The notes: a model not told the origin generated them from the sequence alone. Counted from the first letter of the stretch, positions 17,114 through 25,952 are shown. The stretch: 64,000 nucleotides of DNA from CAZGXM01 sp964529795 (GCA_964529795.1 CAZGXM010000002.1:1-64000); one strand, 5' to 3'. Numbers and translations: made by a program.

Positions 17114-18253
17114 ATGAGATTCGAAACCAGATGTGTGCAGTCGGGCGTGTGCAAGTCAGAAACAACGGGGAGTATCAGTACGCCTATTTACCAGACGGCG
17201 ACCTTCAGGCACCCCGGTTTGGGGAAGAGTACCGGTTTTGATTACTCCCGGACGGGTAATCCTACCCGGCAGGTGCTGGAAAAGGCCATAGCCGGGCTGG
17301 AAGGGGGCAGTTGCGGTTTGGCCTTTTCCTCGGGCATGGCGGCGATCAGCGCTGTGCTGCACTTATTTAAGGCCGGCGACCATCTGATTGTTTCCGATGA
17401 TTTATACGGTGGTACTTATCGTTTGCTGGAACAGGTGTACAATAACTTTGGGCTGGAGGTCAGTTATGTGGATACCAGCGATTTAACACGGGTTGAGCGG
17501 GCGATCACTGCCAGTACCAGGGCTATTTTAATTGAAACACCCACAAATCCTTTAATGAAAGTTACTGATATCAGTGCCGTATCAAATTTGGCCCGACAAC
17601 ATCAATTGCTGCTGATTGTGGACAATACGTTTATGACTCCTTACTGGCAGCAGCCGCTGACACTGGGGGCGGATATAGCGGTCCACAGCGCCACGAAATA
17701 CCTGGGTGGGCACAATGACCTGGTGGCGGGCCTGCTGGTGGTGAAAAATAAGGACCTGGGAGAAAAATTATATTTTATCCAAAATTCCATTGGGGCGATA
17801 CTGGGGCCGCAGGACTCCTGGCTACTGCTGCGGGGGCTGAAGACCCTGGCGGTACGTCTGGAGAAAGGACAGCAAAATGCCCTGAATATTGCCCGGTGGT
17901 TAAAAGCGCACTCGCAGGTAACCAGGGTATATTACCCAGGCTTGACGGACCATCCCGGTTATCAGATAATGAAAAAGAACAGTACCGGCTTTGGGACAAT
18001 GATCTCCTTTGAAGTATCACAGCCGTTTTTGGTGGAGCAGGTTTTGAGCAAACTACAGATGATTGCCTTTGCGGAAAGTTTGGGCGGTGTGGAAACCCTG
18101 ATTACCTTTCCCGCAGAACAAACTCATGCGGATATACCCGAAGAAGTGCGGGAAAGTTTGGGCATAAATAACCGGCTGTTAAGGCTTTCCGTGGGCATTG
18201 AACACGTGGACGACTTAATCAGTGATTTTGCCCAGGCATTAACTCCAGACTAG
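17114..18253 (+). CDS. metI: Cys/Met metabolism PLP enzyme, cystathionine gamma-synthase / O-acylhomoserine sulfhydrylase type
   Basis: A 379-residue fold-type I PLP enzyme of the trans-sulfuration family. SSGMAAISAVL and the catalytic lysine in HSATKYLGGHNDL are present. It is the first gene after a SAM riboswitch and is followed by a paralogue, the same order as metI-metC in Bacillus subtilis. It probably condenses an O-acylhomoserine with cysteine or sulfide. ATG 17114 follows AGGGGGGAAAG. The split of roles between the two paralogues is by analogy; a gamma-lyase activity cannot be excluded. Confidence 0.75.
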   Translation: MRFETRCVQSGVCKSETTGSISTPIYQTATFRHPGLGKSTGFDYSRTGNPTRQVLEKAIAGLEGGSCGLAFSSGMAAISAVLHLFKAGDHLIVSDDLYGGTYRLLEQVYNNFGLEVSYVDTSDLTRVERAITASTRAILIETPTNPLMKVTDISAVSNLARQHQLLLIVDNTFMTPYWQQPLTLGADIAVHSATKYLGGHNDLVAGLLVVKNKDLGEKLYFIQNSIGAILGPQDSWLLLRGLKTLAVRLEKGQQNALNIARWLKAHSQVTRVYYPGLTDHPGYQIMKKNSTGFGTMISFEVSQPFLVEQVLSKLQMIAFAESLGGVETLITFPAEQTHADIPEEVRESLGINNRLLRLSVGIEHVDDLISDFAQALTPD

Positions 18254-18310
18254 CTTTCAATCATCATCTGAACTTCAAATTTCTAAATTTTAGCACGGGG
18301 AGGAAAGCTA

Positions 18311-19456
18311 ATGAAATTCGGCACCAGGGTTTTGCATACCGGCACGGAAGTTGACTCGGCCACCGGTGCGGTAAGCGTACCCATCTATCATTCTTCCACT
18401 TACGATCAGAGAGGTGATGTGAAGAAAGAGTTTGACTATTCCCGCTCTGGCAATCCCACCAGAAAAGCGGTGGAAGGGGCGCTTGCAGTGCTGGAAGATG
18501 GTGCCCGGGGTTTTACTTTCGCCTCGGGTATGGCAGCCATCAGTACAGTGCTGGCGTTATTTTCCGCGGGCGACCATCTGCTGATAACAAGAGATGTTTA
18601 CGGCGGCACTTACCGGGTACTGACCAAGGTATTTTCCCGGTTTGGCATTGAATTTGACTTTATCGATACTATTGATCTGAGCAATATCCGTAAGCAGGTC
18701 AGGCCGAACACTAGGGGATTGTACCTGGAGTCACCTTCCAACCCGTTGTTGAAAATAACTGATATCAAGGGAGCTTGTGAGATTGCCAAAGAGCACGGGC
18801 TAATAACCATGGCAGATAATACCTTTATGACACCGTATTTTCAAAATCCGCTGCAACTGGGTGCGGATATCGTCATTCACAGTGCCACCAAATTTTTAGG
18901 TGGTCACAGTGACCTGCTGGCGGGGGTGGTTGTAGCCAGTGATAAGAAATTATGTCAGGAGATAGCGCAACTGCAAAATGCGATCGGAGCGGTTCTTGAC
19001 CCTCATTCTTGCTGGCTGCTGATGCGGGGAATAAAAACACTGAAAGTACGTATGGAGCAGCACCAGCAGGGGGCTTTGAAAATTGCCGAGTGGTTAAAGG
19101 ACCACCCCTTGATTGACAGAGTTTACTATCCAGGTCTGCCGGAGCACCCGGGACATGAGACGGTGAAACAGCAGTGCCGGGGTTTTGGCGGTGTTTTATC
19201 GTTTGTTACCAAGGACGAGACGGTTACCAAGAGGTTAATGCAGGAAGTCAAAGTTCCCGTTGTGGCTGTGAGCTTGGGCGCGGTGGAAAGCATTCTTTCC
19301 TATCCCGCTGCCATGTCCCATGCGGCCATACCTTTAGAAGAGAGGCTGCAGTTAGGGATTTCGGATAACCTGTTACGGTTGTCTGTGGGCCTGGAAGAAC
19401 CGGAAGATTTGATTGCGGACCTGGAACAGGTTTTGGGCCAAAATAACGGGTGCTAA
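18311..19456 (+). CDS. metC: Cys/Met metabolism PLP enzyme, cystathionine beta-/gamma-lyase type
   Basis: A 381-residue paralogue of the preceding enzyme. The PLP lysine lies in HSATKFLGGHSDLLAG and the substrate segment SYPAAMSHAAIP is near the C-terminus. It would cleave cystathionine to homocysteine or take part in the reverse direction. It starts 57 bp after the upstream gene with no terminator between them, so it shares the SAM riboswitch. ATG 18311 follows GGGGAGGAAAG. The gene symbol is assigned from operon order only. Confidence 0.75.
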   Translation: MKFGTRVLHTGTEVDSATGAVSVPIYHSSTYDQRGDVKKEFDYSRSGNPTRKAVEGALAVLEDGARGFTFASGMAAISTVLALFSAGDHLLITRDVYGGTYRVLTKVFSRFGIEFDFIDTIDLSNIRKQVRPNTRGLYLESPSNPLLKITDIKGACEIAKEHGLITMADNTFMTPYFQNPLQLGADIVIHSATKFLGGHSDLLAGVVVASDKKLCQEIAQLQNAIGAVLDPHSCWLLMRGIKTLKVRMEQHQQGALKIAEWLKDHPLIDRVYYPGLPEHPGHETVKQQCRGFGGVLSFVTKDETVTKRLMQEVKVPVVAVSLGAVESILSYPAAMSHAAIPLEERLQLGISDNLLRLSVGLEEPEDLIADLEQVLGQNNGC

Positions 19457-19502
19457 AGCACATCTTGCACAATTTGTCAAAGCAAAAATCCATAATTTGT
19501 TC

Positions 19503-19531
19503 TTGACATCACTGCTGCCTGCGGTTACAAT
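19503..19531 (+). promoter_or_regulatory. glnA promoter
   Basis: TTGACA at 19503-19508 and TACAAT at 19526-19531 are spaced by 17 bp. The transcript would start about 45 nt before the attenuator hairpin. Confidence 0.75.
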
Positions 19532-19579
19532 TACAGTATAAATATATTACTCGGGCAAGGTGGTCCGGATTGACAACGC

Positions 19580-19636
19580 GGGCAAAGACGTCCTCGAAAG
19601 TGCCCTTGGCAGATTTGGAGGACGTCTTTTTGTTTT
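19580..19636 (+). promoter_or_regulatory. Transcription attenuator in the glnA leader
   Basis: AAAGACGTCCTC (19584-19595) pairs perfectly over 12 bp with GAGGACGTCTTT (19618-19629), then TTTTTGTTTT: a strong intrinsic terminator inside the leader. GGGCA (19580-19584) can instead pair with TGCCC (19601-19605), trapping the 5' arm of the terminator, a possible antiterminator. The leader is too short for a T-box. Control by an ANTAR-type antiterminator protein, known for clostridial glnA, is possible but not shown. Confidence 0.7.
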
Positions 19637-19673
19637 CTGATTTTGCAAATACATGATAAGGAGGAAAAGTTTT

Positions 19674-20996
19674 ATGGAGAAGTCGGACTTGTTGCAACTG
19701 GTAAGAGAGCATGATGTAAGGTTTATTCGCCTGCAGTTCACGGACATTTTCGGGGTGTTGAAAAATGTAGCCATCACCACCAGCCAGCTGGAAAAGGCCC
19801 TGGACGGGGAATTGATGTTTGACGGGTCCTCCATTGAAGGTTTTGTGCGCATTGAGGAATCCGATATGTACCTGTGCCCAGACCTGGATTCTTTCACGGT
19901 ATTTCCCTGGCGGCCCAATGAAGGTTCAGTGGCAAGATTGATTTGTGATATTTACAATCCCGATGGTACTCCTTTTATTGGCTGCCCGCGCACCGTACTT
20001 AAAAAAGTAGTTGCCGAGGCGAAAGAAATGGGCTACACCATGAATGTGGGCCCCGAGGCGGAATTTTTCTTGCTTAACACCGATGAAAAAGGGCGTCCCC
20101 TGCTGGAAACCCATGACAACGCGGGTTATTTTGATCTTTCACCGGTGGATAAGGGTGAAAATGCCCGGCGGGATATTGCCCTGACACTGGAGCACATGGG
20201 TTTTGAAATAGAAGCTTCCCATCATGAAGTTGCTCCGGGACAGCACGAAATTGACTTCAAGTATGCCGATGCGGTAAAGACTGCGGATAACATTGCAACA
20301 TTCCGTTTTGTTGTTCGTACCATTGCCCAGCGCCACGGGCTATATGCCACTTTTATGCCCAAACCGATTATTGGCATTAACGGCTCGGGAATGCATACCA
20401 ACCAGTCGTTATTTAAAGACGGTGAAAATGCTTTTTACAATCCCGGGGGCGAATTGGAACTAAGCGATACTGCTTACTATTATATCGGCGGTTTGATTAA
20501 ACACGCAAGGGCTATTGCTGCAGTTACCAACCCCATTGTCAACTCTTACAAGAGATTGGTGCCCGGGTACGAGGCACCGGTTTACGTGGCCTGGTCCGCA
20601 AGAAACCGCAGTCCCTTGATCCGGATACCGGCAAAAAGAGGGGCCAGCACCAGGATTGAAATGCGCAACCCGGATCCTGCCGCCAACCCTTACCTGGCAA
20701 TTGCGGTGATGCTGAAAGCCGGTTTGGACGGCATTAAGAACAAGCTTGAACCGCCCAAGCCCGTAAACAGCAACATTTATCACATGGATGAGGCGACCAG
20801 GAAGGAACTGGGCATAGCAAGCCTGCCGGGCAGCCTGGCGGAAGCCATTGAGTGCCTGGAGAATGACCCGGTGATTCTGGATGCTCTGGGTGAGCATGTA
20901 GCCAGTCGTTACATCGAAGCTAAAAAACTGGACTGGGACCGGTATCGCATTCAGGTTACCCAGTGGGAACTGAATGAATACCTGACAAAGTTTTAA
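19674..20996 (+). CDS. glnA: Glutamine synthetase type I
   Basis: A 440-residue GSI-alpha type enzyme that makes glutamine from glutamate, ammonia and ATP. Signatures include FDGSSIEGFVRIEESD near residue 55, the ATP-binding block NGSGMHTNQSL and RSPLIRIPAKRG. The adenylylation segment of GSI-beta is absent, as usual in Firmicutes. I chose ATG 19674 after AAGGAGGAAAAG over an in-frame ATG at 19653. Expression is probably set by the leader attenuator. Confidence 0.93.
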   Translation: MEKSDLLQLVREHDVRFIRLQFTDIFGVLKNVAITTSQLEKALDGELMFDGSSIEGFVRIEESDMYLCPDLDSFTVFPWRPNEGSVARLICDIYNPDGTPFIGCPRTVLKKVVAEAKEMGYTMNVGPEAEFFLLNTDEKGRPLLETHDNAGYFDLSPVDKGENARRDIALTLEHMGFEIEASHHEVAPGQHEIDFKYADAVKTADNIATFRFVVRTIAQRHGLYATFMPKPIIGINGSGMHTNQSLFKDGENAFYNPGGELELSDTAYYYIGGLIKHARAIAAVTNPIVNSYKRLVPGYEAPVYVAWSARNRSPLIRIPAKRGASTRIEMRNPDPAANPYLAIAVMLKAGLDGIKNKLEPPKPVNSNIYHMDEATRKELGIASLPGSLAEAIECLENDPVILDALGEHVASRYIEAKKLDWDRYRIQVTQWELNEYLTKF

Positions 20997-21009
20997 TATA
21001 ATAATAACT

Positions 21010-21057
21010 AAGTGTAGCGATACTTCATTGGATACCGCGGTTAGCAACGGCACTTTT
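21010..21057 (+). terminator. Possible terminator after glnA
   Basis: AAGTG near 21010-21014 can pair with CACTT just before the T6 tract at about 21052-21057, enclosing a CCG/CGG mini-stem. The stem is weak but the T-tract is good. Confidence 0.45.
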
Positions 21058-21155
21058 TTCTCCGTATTTTGTGATATGTTTTGACATTTTTCGTGATTGA
21101 GCAGGAAATCAAGCCACCCGGATTGAATTATTCCCAATATTCATAAACTAAAGGG

Positions 21156-21881
21156 GTGGCGTTGTTGGAGGGTACATCCTTAAAGCAGTTGGCAATGAAG
21201 CATGGTGCCCATGTGGTGGGTATTGCCGATTTGGATAAGATGCGTCAAATACCCACCATACCGGAAAATTTACTGGACGGGTATAACCGGGCCGTCAGTA
21301 TGGGAGTGGCAGTTTCCAGCGGTGTCTTTGAAACAATTGACGGTGCTCCTACCAAGCTATACCTGCAGCAGTATTTGACGGTGAACAATTTTCTGGATCA
21401 CCTGGCGCTGAAAGTGGCTGCTGCCATTGAAGATATGGGCGGCAGGGCCATGGCAATTCCTGCATCGGAAATCAGTGACCCGGAGAATTATTGTGGCAAT
21501 ATCTCCCACAAGGCCGTGGCCCGGATGGCCGGTATCGGCTGGCAGGGAAAAAATTTGCTGATTGTTAATCCTGATTACGGTTCTCGCCTGCGCCTGGTAA
21601 CTGTACTGACAGATCTGGAGCTTGAACCTGACAAACCCATTAAGAACAGGTGTGGACAGTGTAGTAACTGTGCCGACACCTGTCCCGCCGGTGCAATCAA
21701 GAACGTTGATGTTAAAGATTATCCTGAAAGCAGGGATGAGGTGCTTCATTTCCAGCGATGTGTAGAAAAACTCACAAAAGACTTTGCTGAAGGGCTGGGA
21801 CTGGGCAAACCCATTTGCGGTATTTGTATCAAGGTTTGCCCGTGGAGCAAGCCGAGATACAGGCACAAGGCCGGAGTTTAA
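21156..21881 (+). CDS. QueG-like double [4Fe-4S] protein
   Basis: A 241-residue protein resembling the N-terminal and ferredoxin parts of epoxyqueuosine reductase. Two cluster motifs occur near the C-terminus: CGQCSNCADTCPAGA and CGICIKVCPWSKP. The C-terminal HEAT domain of full QueG is missing, which is common in clostridial paralogues of unknown role. The start is GTG 21156 or TTG 21162/21165 just after AAAGGGG. A redox function with a bound cobalamin, as in QueG, is possible but I cannot confirm the B12 site. Confidence 0.65.
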   Translation: MALLEGTSLKQLAMKHGAHVVGIADLDKMRQIPTIPENLLDGYNRAVSMGVAVSSGVFETIDGAPTKLYLQQYLTVNNFLDHLALKVAAAIEDMGGRAMAIPASEISDPENYCGNISHKAVARMAGIGWQGKNLLIVNPDYGSRLRLVTVLTDLELEPDKPIKNRCGQCSNCADTCPAGAIKNVDVKDYPESRDEVLHFQRCVEKLTKDFAEGLGLGKPICGICIKVCPWSKPRYRHKAGV

Positions 21882-21990
21882 TACCGTGTCAACTCATATA
21901 AAATCTTACCTAATGAATACTTGACACGAACGGGCCGGTTATGGTTAAATAGCTTAAAATAGCTTTTATCAAATACCATGAACAGGAAAA

Positions 21991-22229
21991 GTAGACTTGG
22001 TTGGGAACCCAGAGCGAGCCGGGGACGGTGAAAGCCCGGCGGGGAACGCTAGGTTGAAGTTCTCCTGGGAGTTGCAAGCTGAATACCTCAAGGTTAGTAG
22101 GCGAGACGGGACTTCCGCCGTTACAAGGAAGAGGGTATAAGGACTTGCTCCCGTACCTCAGACTGAAACTCTCCCTGTAGGGTGGTTTTGCGAGTAACTC
22201 TCGTCCCTAAGACGGGAGTTTTTGTTTTA
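21991..22229 (+). promoter_or_regulatory. T-box leader of aroF, tyrosine specifier, with first terminator
   Basis: Stem I carries the distal elements AGAGCGAGCC and GGTGAAAGCCC (22011-22036). The specifier loop reads GAATACCTC (22081-22089), with UAC (Tyr) as best codon. AGTAGGCGAGACGGG and CCGCCGTTA follow as in standard T-boxes. The first antiterminator bulge is AGGGTGGTTTTGCG (22179-22192), which departs from the ACCGCG consensus but keeps TGGT for tRNA acceptor pairing. Terminator 1 is 22197-22206 with 22211-22220, then TTTTTGTTTT. Confidence 0.88.
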
Positions 22230-22256
22230 GTTGGGAAAGTCCCGTACCTGTAAGGA

Positions 22257-22345
22257 GTGGGTCGTTAACTGACCAAACAGGGTGGTACCGCGGAAGCGCC
22301 ACAGATTCGTCCCTGGTGATGAAACTGTGGCGCTATTAATTTTTA
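22257..22345 (+). promoter_or_regulatory. Second T-box antiterminator/terminator module without its own Stem I
   Basis: A stem III-like hairpin (GGTC 22260-22263 with GACC 22271-22274) leads into a perfect consensus AGGGTGGTACCGCGG (22279-22293) and its partner CGTCCCT (22308-22314). The competing terminator pairs AGCGCCACAG (22295-22304) with CTGTGGCGCT (22325-22334). Only about 50 nt separate it from terminator 1, too little for a second Stem I, so this is a partial tandem T-box. Confidence 0.85.
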
Positions 22346-22362
22346 ACGGAGGAATGATAAAC

Positions 22363-23355
22363 ATGATAGTGGTGATGCGACTGGACGCTACTGACCAAGA
22401 GGTTGACAGTGTTAAAACAAGATTGAAAGAGTTTGGATTTGATACCCACATAATTTGGGGGACCAATCGACTGGTGATTGGTGCAGTAGGGCATCCCTCA
22501 ATGCGGGAAAATATGGGTTTGGAACGATTACCGGGAGTAGAAAATGTCGTTCCCATTATGCAGCCATTTAAGTTGGCAGGACGAGAATTCAAACCAGATG
22601 ACACTGTGATAAATATTAAAGGAGTGGCAATTGGGGGACAATCTCCGGTGATTATTGCCGGTCCGTGTGCCGTGGAAAGTCAGGAGCAGCTGTTGGAGAC
22701 TGCATTAGGAGTAAAAAATGCAGGGGCATCAATCATACGTGGTGGAGCTTTCAAACCCAGGACTTCCCCATACAGTTTCCAAGGATTGGAGGAAGAAGGA
22801 TTAGCTATTTTAAAAGAAGCCGGTGAAAAAACCGGACTTCCTGTGGTTAGTGAGGTGATTGATCAACGAAGTGTAAACCTGGCCAGCGAATATGTAGACA
22901 TTTTGCAAATTGGCGCCCGTAACATGCAGAACTTCCAACTACTAAAATTGGTAGGTCAAACCGGTAAACCTATCTTGCTGAAAAGGGGCATTTCTGCCAC
23001 TATAAATGAATGGCTAATGGCTGCTGAATATATTATGTCTCAGGGTAACTATAACATAATTTTATGTGAAAGAGGCATACGCACCTTCGAGACTGCTACC
23101 AGAAATACTTTAGACATTAGCGCTATACCTGTTGTGAAAACTTTGAGCCACTTACCGGTGATTGTTGATCCTAGTCATGCTAGCGGTGATTGGCGATTAG
23201 TCCCACCGTTAGCAAAAGCATCCTTGGCTTGTGGGGCACATGGGTTGATGGTAGAAGTGCATGCCAATCCTAAACAAGCACTCTGTGACGGTCAGCAATC
23301 CCTTAGTGTTGAAAATTTTGAACATTTAATGGATACATTAAAACCGTATCAATAA
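22363..23355 (+). CDS. aroF: 3-deoxy-7-phosphoheptulonate synthase (DAHP synthase)
   Basis: A 330-residue enzyme catalysing the first step of aromatic amino acid synthesis from PEP and erythrose 4-phosphate. An N-terminal ferredoxin-like regulatory domain (about 1-70) precedes the KDO8P/DAHP synthase barrel with IAGPCAVESQEQL, GGAFKPRTSPYSFQG, LLKRGI and VDPSHASGDW. I chose ATG 22363 after CGGAGGA; the longer frame start at 22282 lies in the T-box. The T-box indicates induction when tRNA-Tyr is uncharged. Confidence 0.92.
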   Translation: MIVVMRLDATDQEVDSVKTRLKEFGFDTHIIWGTNRLVIGAVGHPSMRENMGLERLPGVENVVPIMQPFKLAGREFKPDDTVINIKGVAIGGQSPVIIAGPCAVESQEQLLETALGVKNAGASIIRGGAFKPRTSPYSFQGLEEEGLAILKEAGEKTGLPVVSEVIDQRSVNLASEYVDILQIGARNMQNFQLLKLVGQTGKPILLKRGISATINEWLMAAEYIMSQGNYNIILCERGIRTFETATRNTLDISAIPVVKTLSHLPVIVDPSHASGDWRLVPPLAKASLACGAHGLMVEVHANPKQALCDGQQSLSVENFEHLMDTLKPYQ

Positions 23356-23380
23356 ATAGTTACGGCGGACTTTTAGAATT

Positions 23381-23417
23381 AACCATCCCGGTTGCTGATA
23401 ACGGGATGGTTTTTTGG
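23381..23417 (+). terminator. Strong terminator after aroF
   Basis: AACCATCCCG (23381-23390) pairs perfectly with CGGGATGGTT (23402-23411) and is followed by TTTTTGG. The next 230 bp up to the transposase fragment are AT-rich with nothing recognised. Confidence 0.9.
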
Positions 23418-23648
23418 TATAAAACTTGCTTAATTAATTTGGGACTATATTCAAAGTATTTTCTAAATTAGTAAAAATAATTAACTGATAACTTAAAAGG
23501 GAAATATTAACGTTATTAGTTTATCAATTAAGCCGGTTTATGTATAAATGTTTATACAATCTTAGGTTTGGGTGTGAAATAAAATTCACTTAAAGCGGTA
23601 GATTAGATTTTTGTCATATGGCTGAAAACCCCGGGACAAGAGATTTTT

Positions 23649-24262
23649 CTACCACTGGTCTTCATCTTCTACCAAGCTCTTAAAATCGCTGTCCAAAAGC
23701 TCGTTAACGGGAATCTCCTTCTTATCCAGGGCGGAAACATAGCTCAGCTTCTTTTTGGCAATTGCTTTGAGATTATCACACGATACCATACCGCGGTCAA
23801 ATACCAAGAGGCATTCTTCGATTCCAAAGCGTTCTTTTAGCACCAGCAGTAAAGCTTCGACTGTGGTAATGTCCTGGGCATTTCCCGGCATTACCTGCCA
23901 GTAAAAGGGATATCCATCTGGTGTAACTACCAGGCCAATGGCAACCTGCGGCCTGCCGGAGCGGTGGTCGCGGGAATAACCCCTGGAAGCTAAAATACAC
24001 TTTGTCCCTTCAAAATAGCTGGAGGTGATATCGTAAAAAATGGCCTTTTCATTTGTGTGACCCTGTTGGCTGCATTTTTGGTAAATATGTTGCTGCAGCT
24101 CTTCTTCCAGGTCTGTAATCTTGTCCAGGGTACGATAAACGCTGTATTTGCTTTCGGCGCCAAAATCAAATTCCATCAGGCGGGGAAATATTGTATGCTG
24201 TGTCCACTCCTGAATCCACGTCTGTAACTCTCGATTTTTAAGGGGTTGGAAAATATTGTTGC
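23649..24262 (-). mobile_element. IS1634-type transposase fragment
   Basis: A minus-strand open frame of about 205 codons reads as the central part of an IS1634/IS4-family transposase. It includes FYDITSSYFEGTKC with a catalytic-type Asp, RPQVAIGLVVTPDGYPFYW and LVFDRGMVSCDNLKAI with a second Asp. The N-terminal domain upstream of about 24262 and the C-terminal third with the catalytic Glu are missing; the frame stops at TAG 23649. The truncated 5' side lies only 40 bp from the start of the CoA-transferase gene on the other strand. No inverted repeats were recognised. Confidence 0.75.
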
Positions 24263-24301
24263 CAAAGTTCGGTATTAATTTAGTTTTCGGGAGGTGCTTT
24301 G

Positions 24302-25645
24302 ATGAATTACTACCAAAAATATAGACAAAAACTGGTGACTGCTGACGAGGCAGTGAAATTAGTGAAGTCAGGAGACTGGGTTGATTATAACGGGATGTGC
24401 ATGCAGCCGGTGGCGTTAGATGAAGCGCTGGCAAAGCGGAAAGATGAACTGGAAGATGTGAAAATTCGTGCACTTTTAAGTGTTCGACCGGCTAAAGTGG
24501 TGGAGGTGGACCCTGAAGGAGAGACGTTTATTTATAACAACTGGCATTTTAGCGGCTGGGACCGTAAAATGCATGATTTGGACCGATGTTATTATATCCC
24601 TATGATGTATCACCAGCTGCCCAGCTATTATCGCCGCTATCTTAAGGTTGACGTGGCTATGTTCCAGGTAGCTCCAATGGATAAGCACGGTTATTTTAAC
24701 TTTAGTACCACAGTATCAGCGACAAGGGCTATTTGTGATGTTGCCAAAACAATCATTGTAGAAGTTAATGAAATCGCGCCCAGGTCATTGGGTGGCAGGG
24801 AGGAATCTATTCATATTTCTGAAGTTGATTGTATAGTAGAAGGAGACAATCCCGCTTTACCTACCCTGCCATTACCGGAACCTACAGAAATTGATAAAAA
24901 AATTGCCTCTTTAATTGTGGAGGAAATAGAAGATGGTTCCACTATACAATTGGGTATCGGTGGAATGCCCAATACTGTGGGAAATATGATCGCAAAATCT
25001 GATTTGAAGGATTTGGGCTGTCATACTGAAATGTTGGTGGATGCTTACTTGGAGATGTATAGAGCAGGGAAACTGACTGGAAAGCACAAAAACATTGACA
25101 GGGGTAAGATAGCTTGGAGTTTTACCGTTGGTAGTAAGGAATTGTATGATTTTATGGATGACAACCCGGCATTGGCCGGATATCCTGTTAATTATACCAA
25201 TGCACCGGAAATAATGGCTTTAAATGATAAATTGATAACAGTCAACAACCCGGTAGAAGTGGACTTATACGGTCAGTTTTGTTCGGAATCAGTAGGTGTT
25301 CGTCAAATTAGCGGTACCGGGGGTCAATTGGATTTTGTCCTGGGCGCATATAATTCCAGGGGTGGTAAGAGTTTTATTTGTTTAACCTCTACCTATGGGA
25401 AAAATGGAAAAATAGCTTCTCGCATTAAACCTATTTTAACTCCTGGAGCCATTATCACCACTCCCAGGACAACGGCACATTACGTCGTTACTGAATATGG
25501 GAAAGCAATGTTAAAAGGCAAATCAACTTGGGAGCGGGCTGAAGCCTTAATAAATTTGGCTCACCCGAACTTTAGAGAAGAATTAATTAAAGAAGCGGAA
25601 AAAATGAAAATATGGCGGCGAAGTAATAAACATGATAATATTTAA
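24302..25645 (+). CDS. Acetyl-CoA hydrolase/transferase family CoA transferase
   Basis: A 447-residue single-chain family I CoA transferase of the butyryl-CoA:acetate / 4-hydroxybutyrate CoA-transferase group. Seen are IQLGIGGMPNTVGNMI near residue 218, the SESVGVRQISGTGGQLDFVLGA region near 330 and a C-terminal GAIITTPRTTAHYVVTEYG. It would move CoA between acetate and another short-chain acid. ATG 24302 follows GGGAGGTG. The gene is flanked by an IS fragment and by the scrap of a tungsten-maturase gene, so this locus has been rearranged. Specificity within the group is uncertain. Confidence 0.85.
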   Translation: MNYYQKYRQKLVTADEAVKLVKSGDWVDYNGMCMQPVALDEALAKRKDELEDVKIRALLSVRPAKVVEVDPEGETFIYNNWHFSGWDRKMHDLDRCYYIPMMYHQLPSYYRRYLKVDVAMFQVAPMDKHGYFNFSTTVSATRAICDVAKTIIVEVNEIAPRSLGGREESIHISEVDCIVEGDNPALPTLPLPEPTEIDKKIASLIVEEIEDGSTIQLGIGGMPNTVGNMIAKSDLKDLGCHTEMLVDAYLEMYRAGKLTGKHKNIDRGKIAWSFTVGSKELYDFMDDNPALAGYPVNYTNAPEIMALNDKLITVNNPVEVDLYGQFCSESVGVRQISGTGGQLDFVLGAYNSRGGKSFICLTSTYGKNGKIASRIKPILTPGAIITTPRTTAHYVVTEYGKAMLKGKSTWERAEALINLAHPNFREELIKEAEKMKIWRRSNKHDNI

Positions 25646-25672
25646 GGCGTATGGATTTATTTTTTAAAGAGT

Positions 25673-25764
25673 TGTGCATCATCGGACAACTTGAGTAACT
25701 GTTGGGGCAACATCCTTTCATGTGCCGACTGTTTGTGGAGCGGGGAATCATTGTCTGCCCGTAA
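25673..25764 (+). pseudogene. 3' remnant of a second tungsten-enzyme radical SAM maturase gene
   Basis: Translation from 25673 gives CASSDNLSNCWGNILSC and then ADCLWS, closely matching the C-terminal end of the maturase at 13192-14349. One base is missing after TGGAGC; restoring it gives GIIVCP and a stop at 25762. Only the last 30 or so codons remain. It lies directly after the CoA-transferase gene, suggesting a replaced or deleted second maturase locus. Confidence 0.8.
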
Positions 25765-25769
25765 ACAAG

Positions 25770-25801
25770 AACGCTGTGCTTTTCCTGTGCAGCGTTTTTT
25801 C
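25770..25801 (+). terminator. Terminator
   Basis: AACGCTG (25770-25776) pairs with CAGCGTT (25790-25796) and is followed by TTTTC. It probably once served the vanished maturase gene and now ends the CoA-transferase transcript. Confidence 0.85.
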
Positions 25802-25846
25802 TGTCTAATTGAACAAGAAAGAAGTAACAAAAATTTCTAAAAACTA

Positions 25847-25905
25847 TTGACGTTTTTGCGGAGAGTATGTATAATTGTAATATAAAAATATAACAATATT
25901 ACAAT
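25847..25905 (+). promoter_or_regulatory. Promoter and inverted-repeat operator of the gntR-slipin-cytochrome operon
   Basis: TTGACG (25847-25852), 17 bp, TATAAT (25870-25875). ATTGTAATAT (25874-25883) and ATATTACAAT (25896-25905) form a perfect 10-bp inverted repeat starting at the -10 end, ideal for repression. The same layout recurs at 28939-29000. Autoregulation by the GntR protein encoded 48 bp downstream is likely. Confidence 0.8.
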
Positions 25906-25952
25906 GGGGTTTTAAAACGGAAAATCAATGCAGAAAGAAGGTAAGACGGGGC

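Noticed and set aside
19550..19600. T-box-like AAGGTGGTCCG in the glnA leader
   Set aside because: The leader is too short for Stem I and lacks the matching CGTCCC partner and specifier loop, so the resemblance is superficial.
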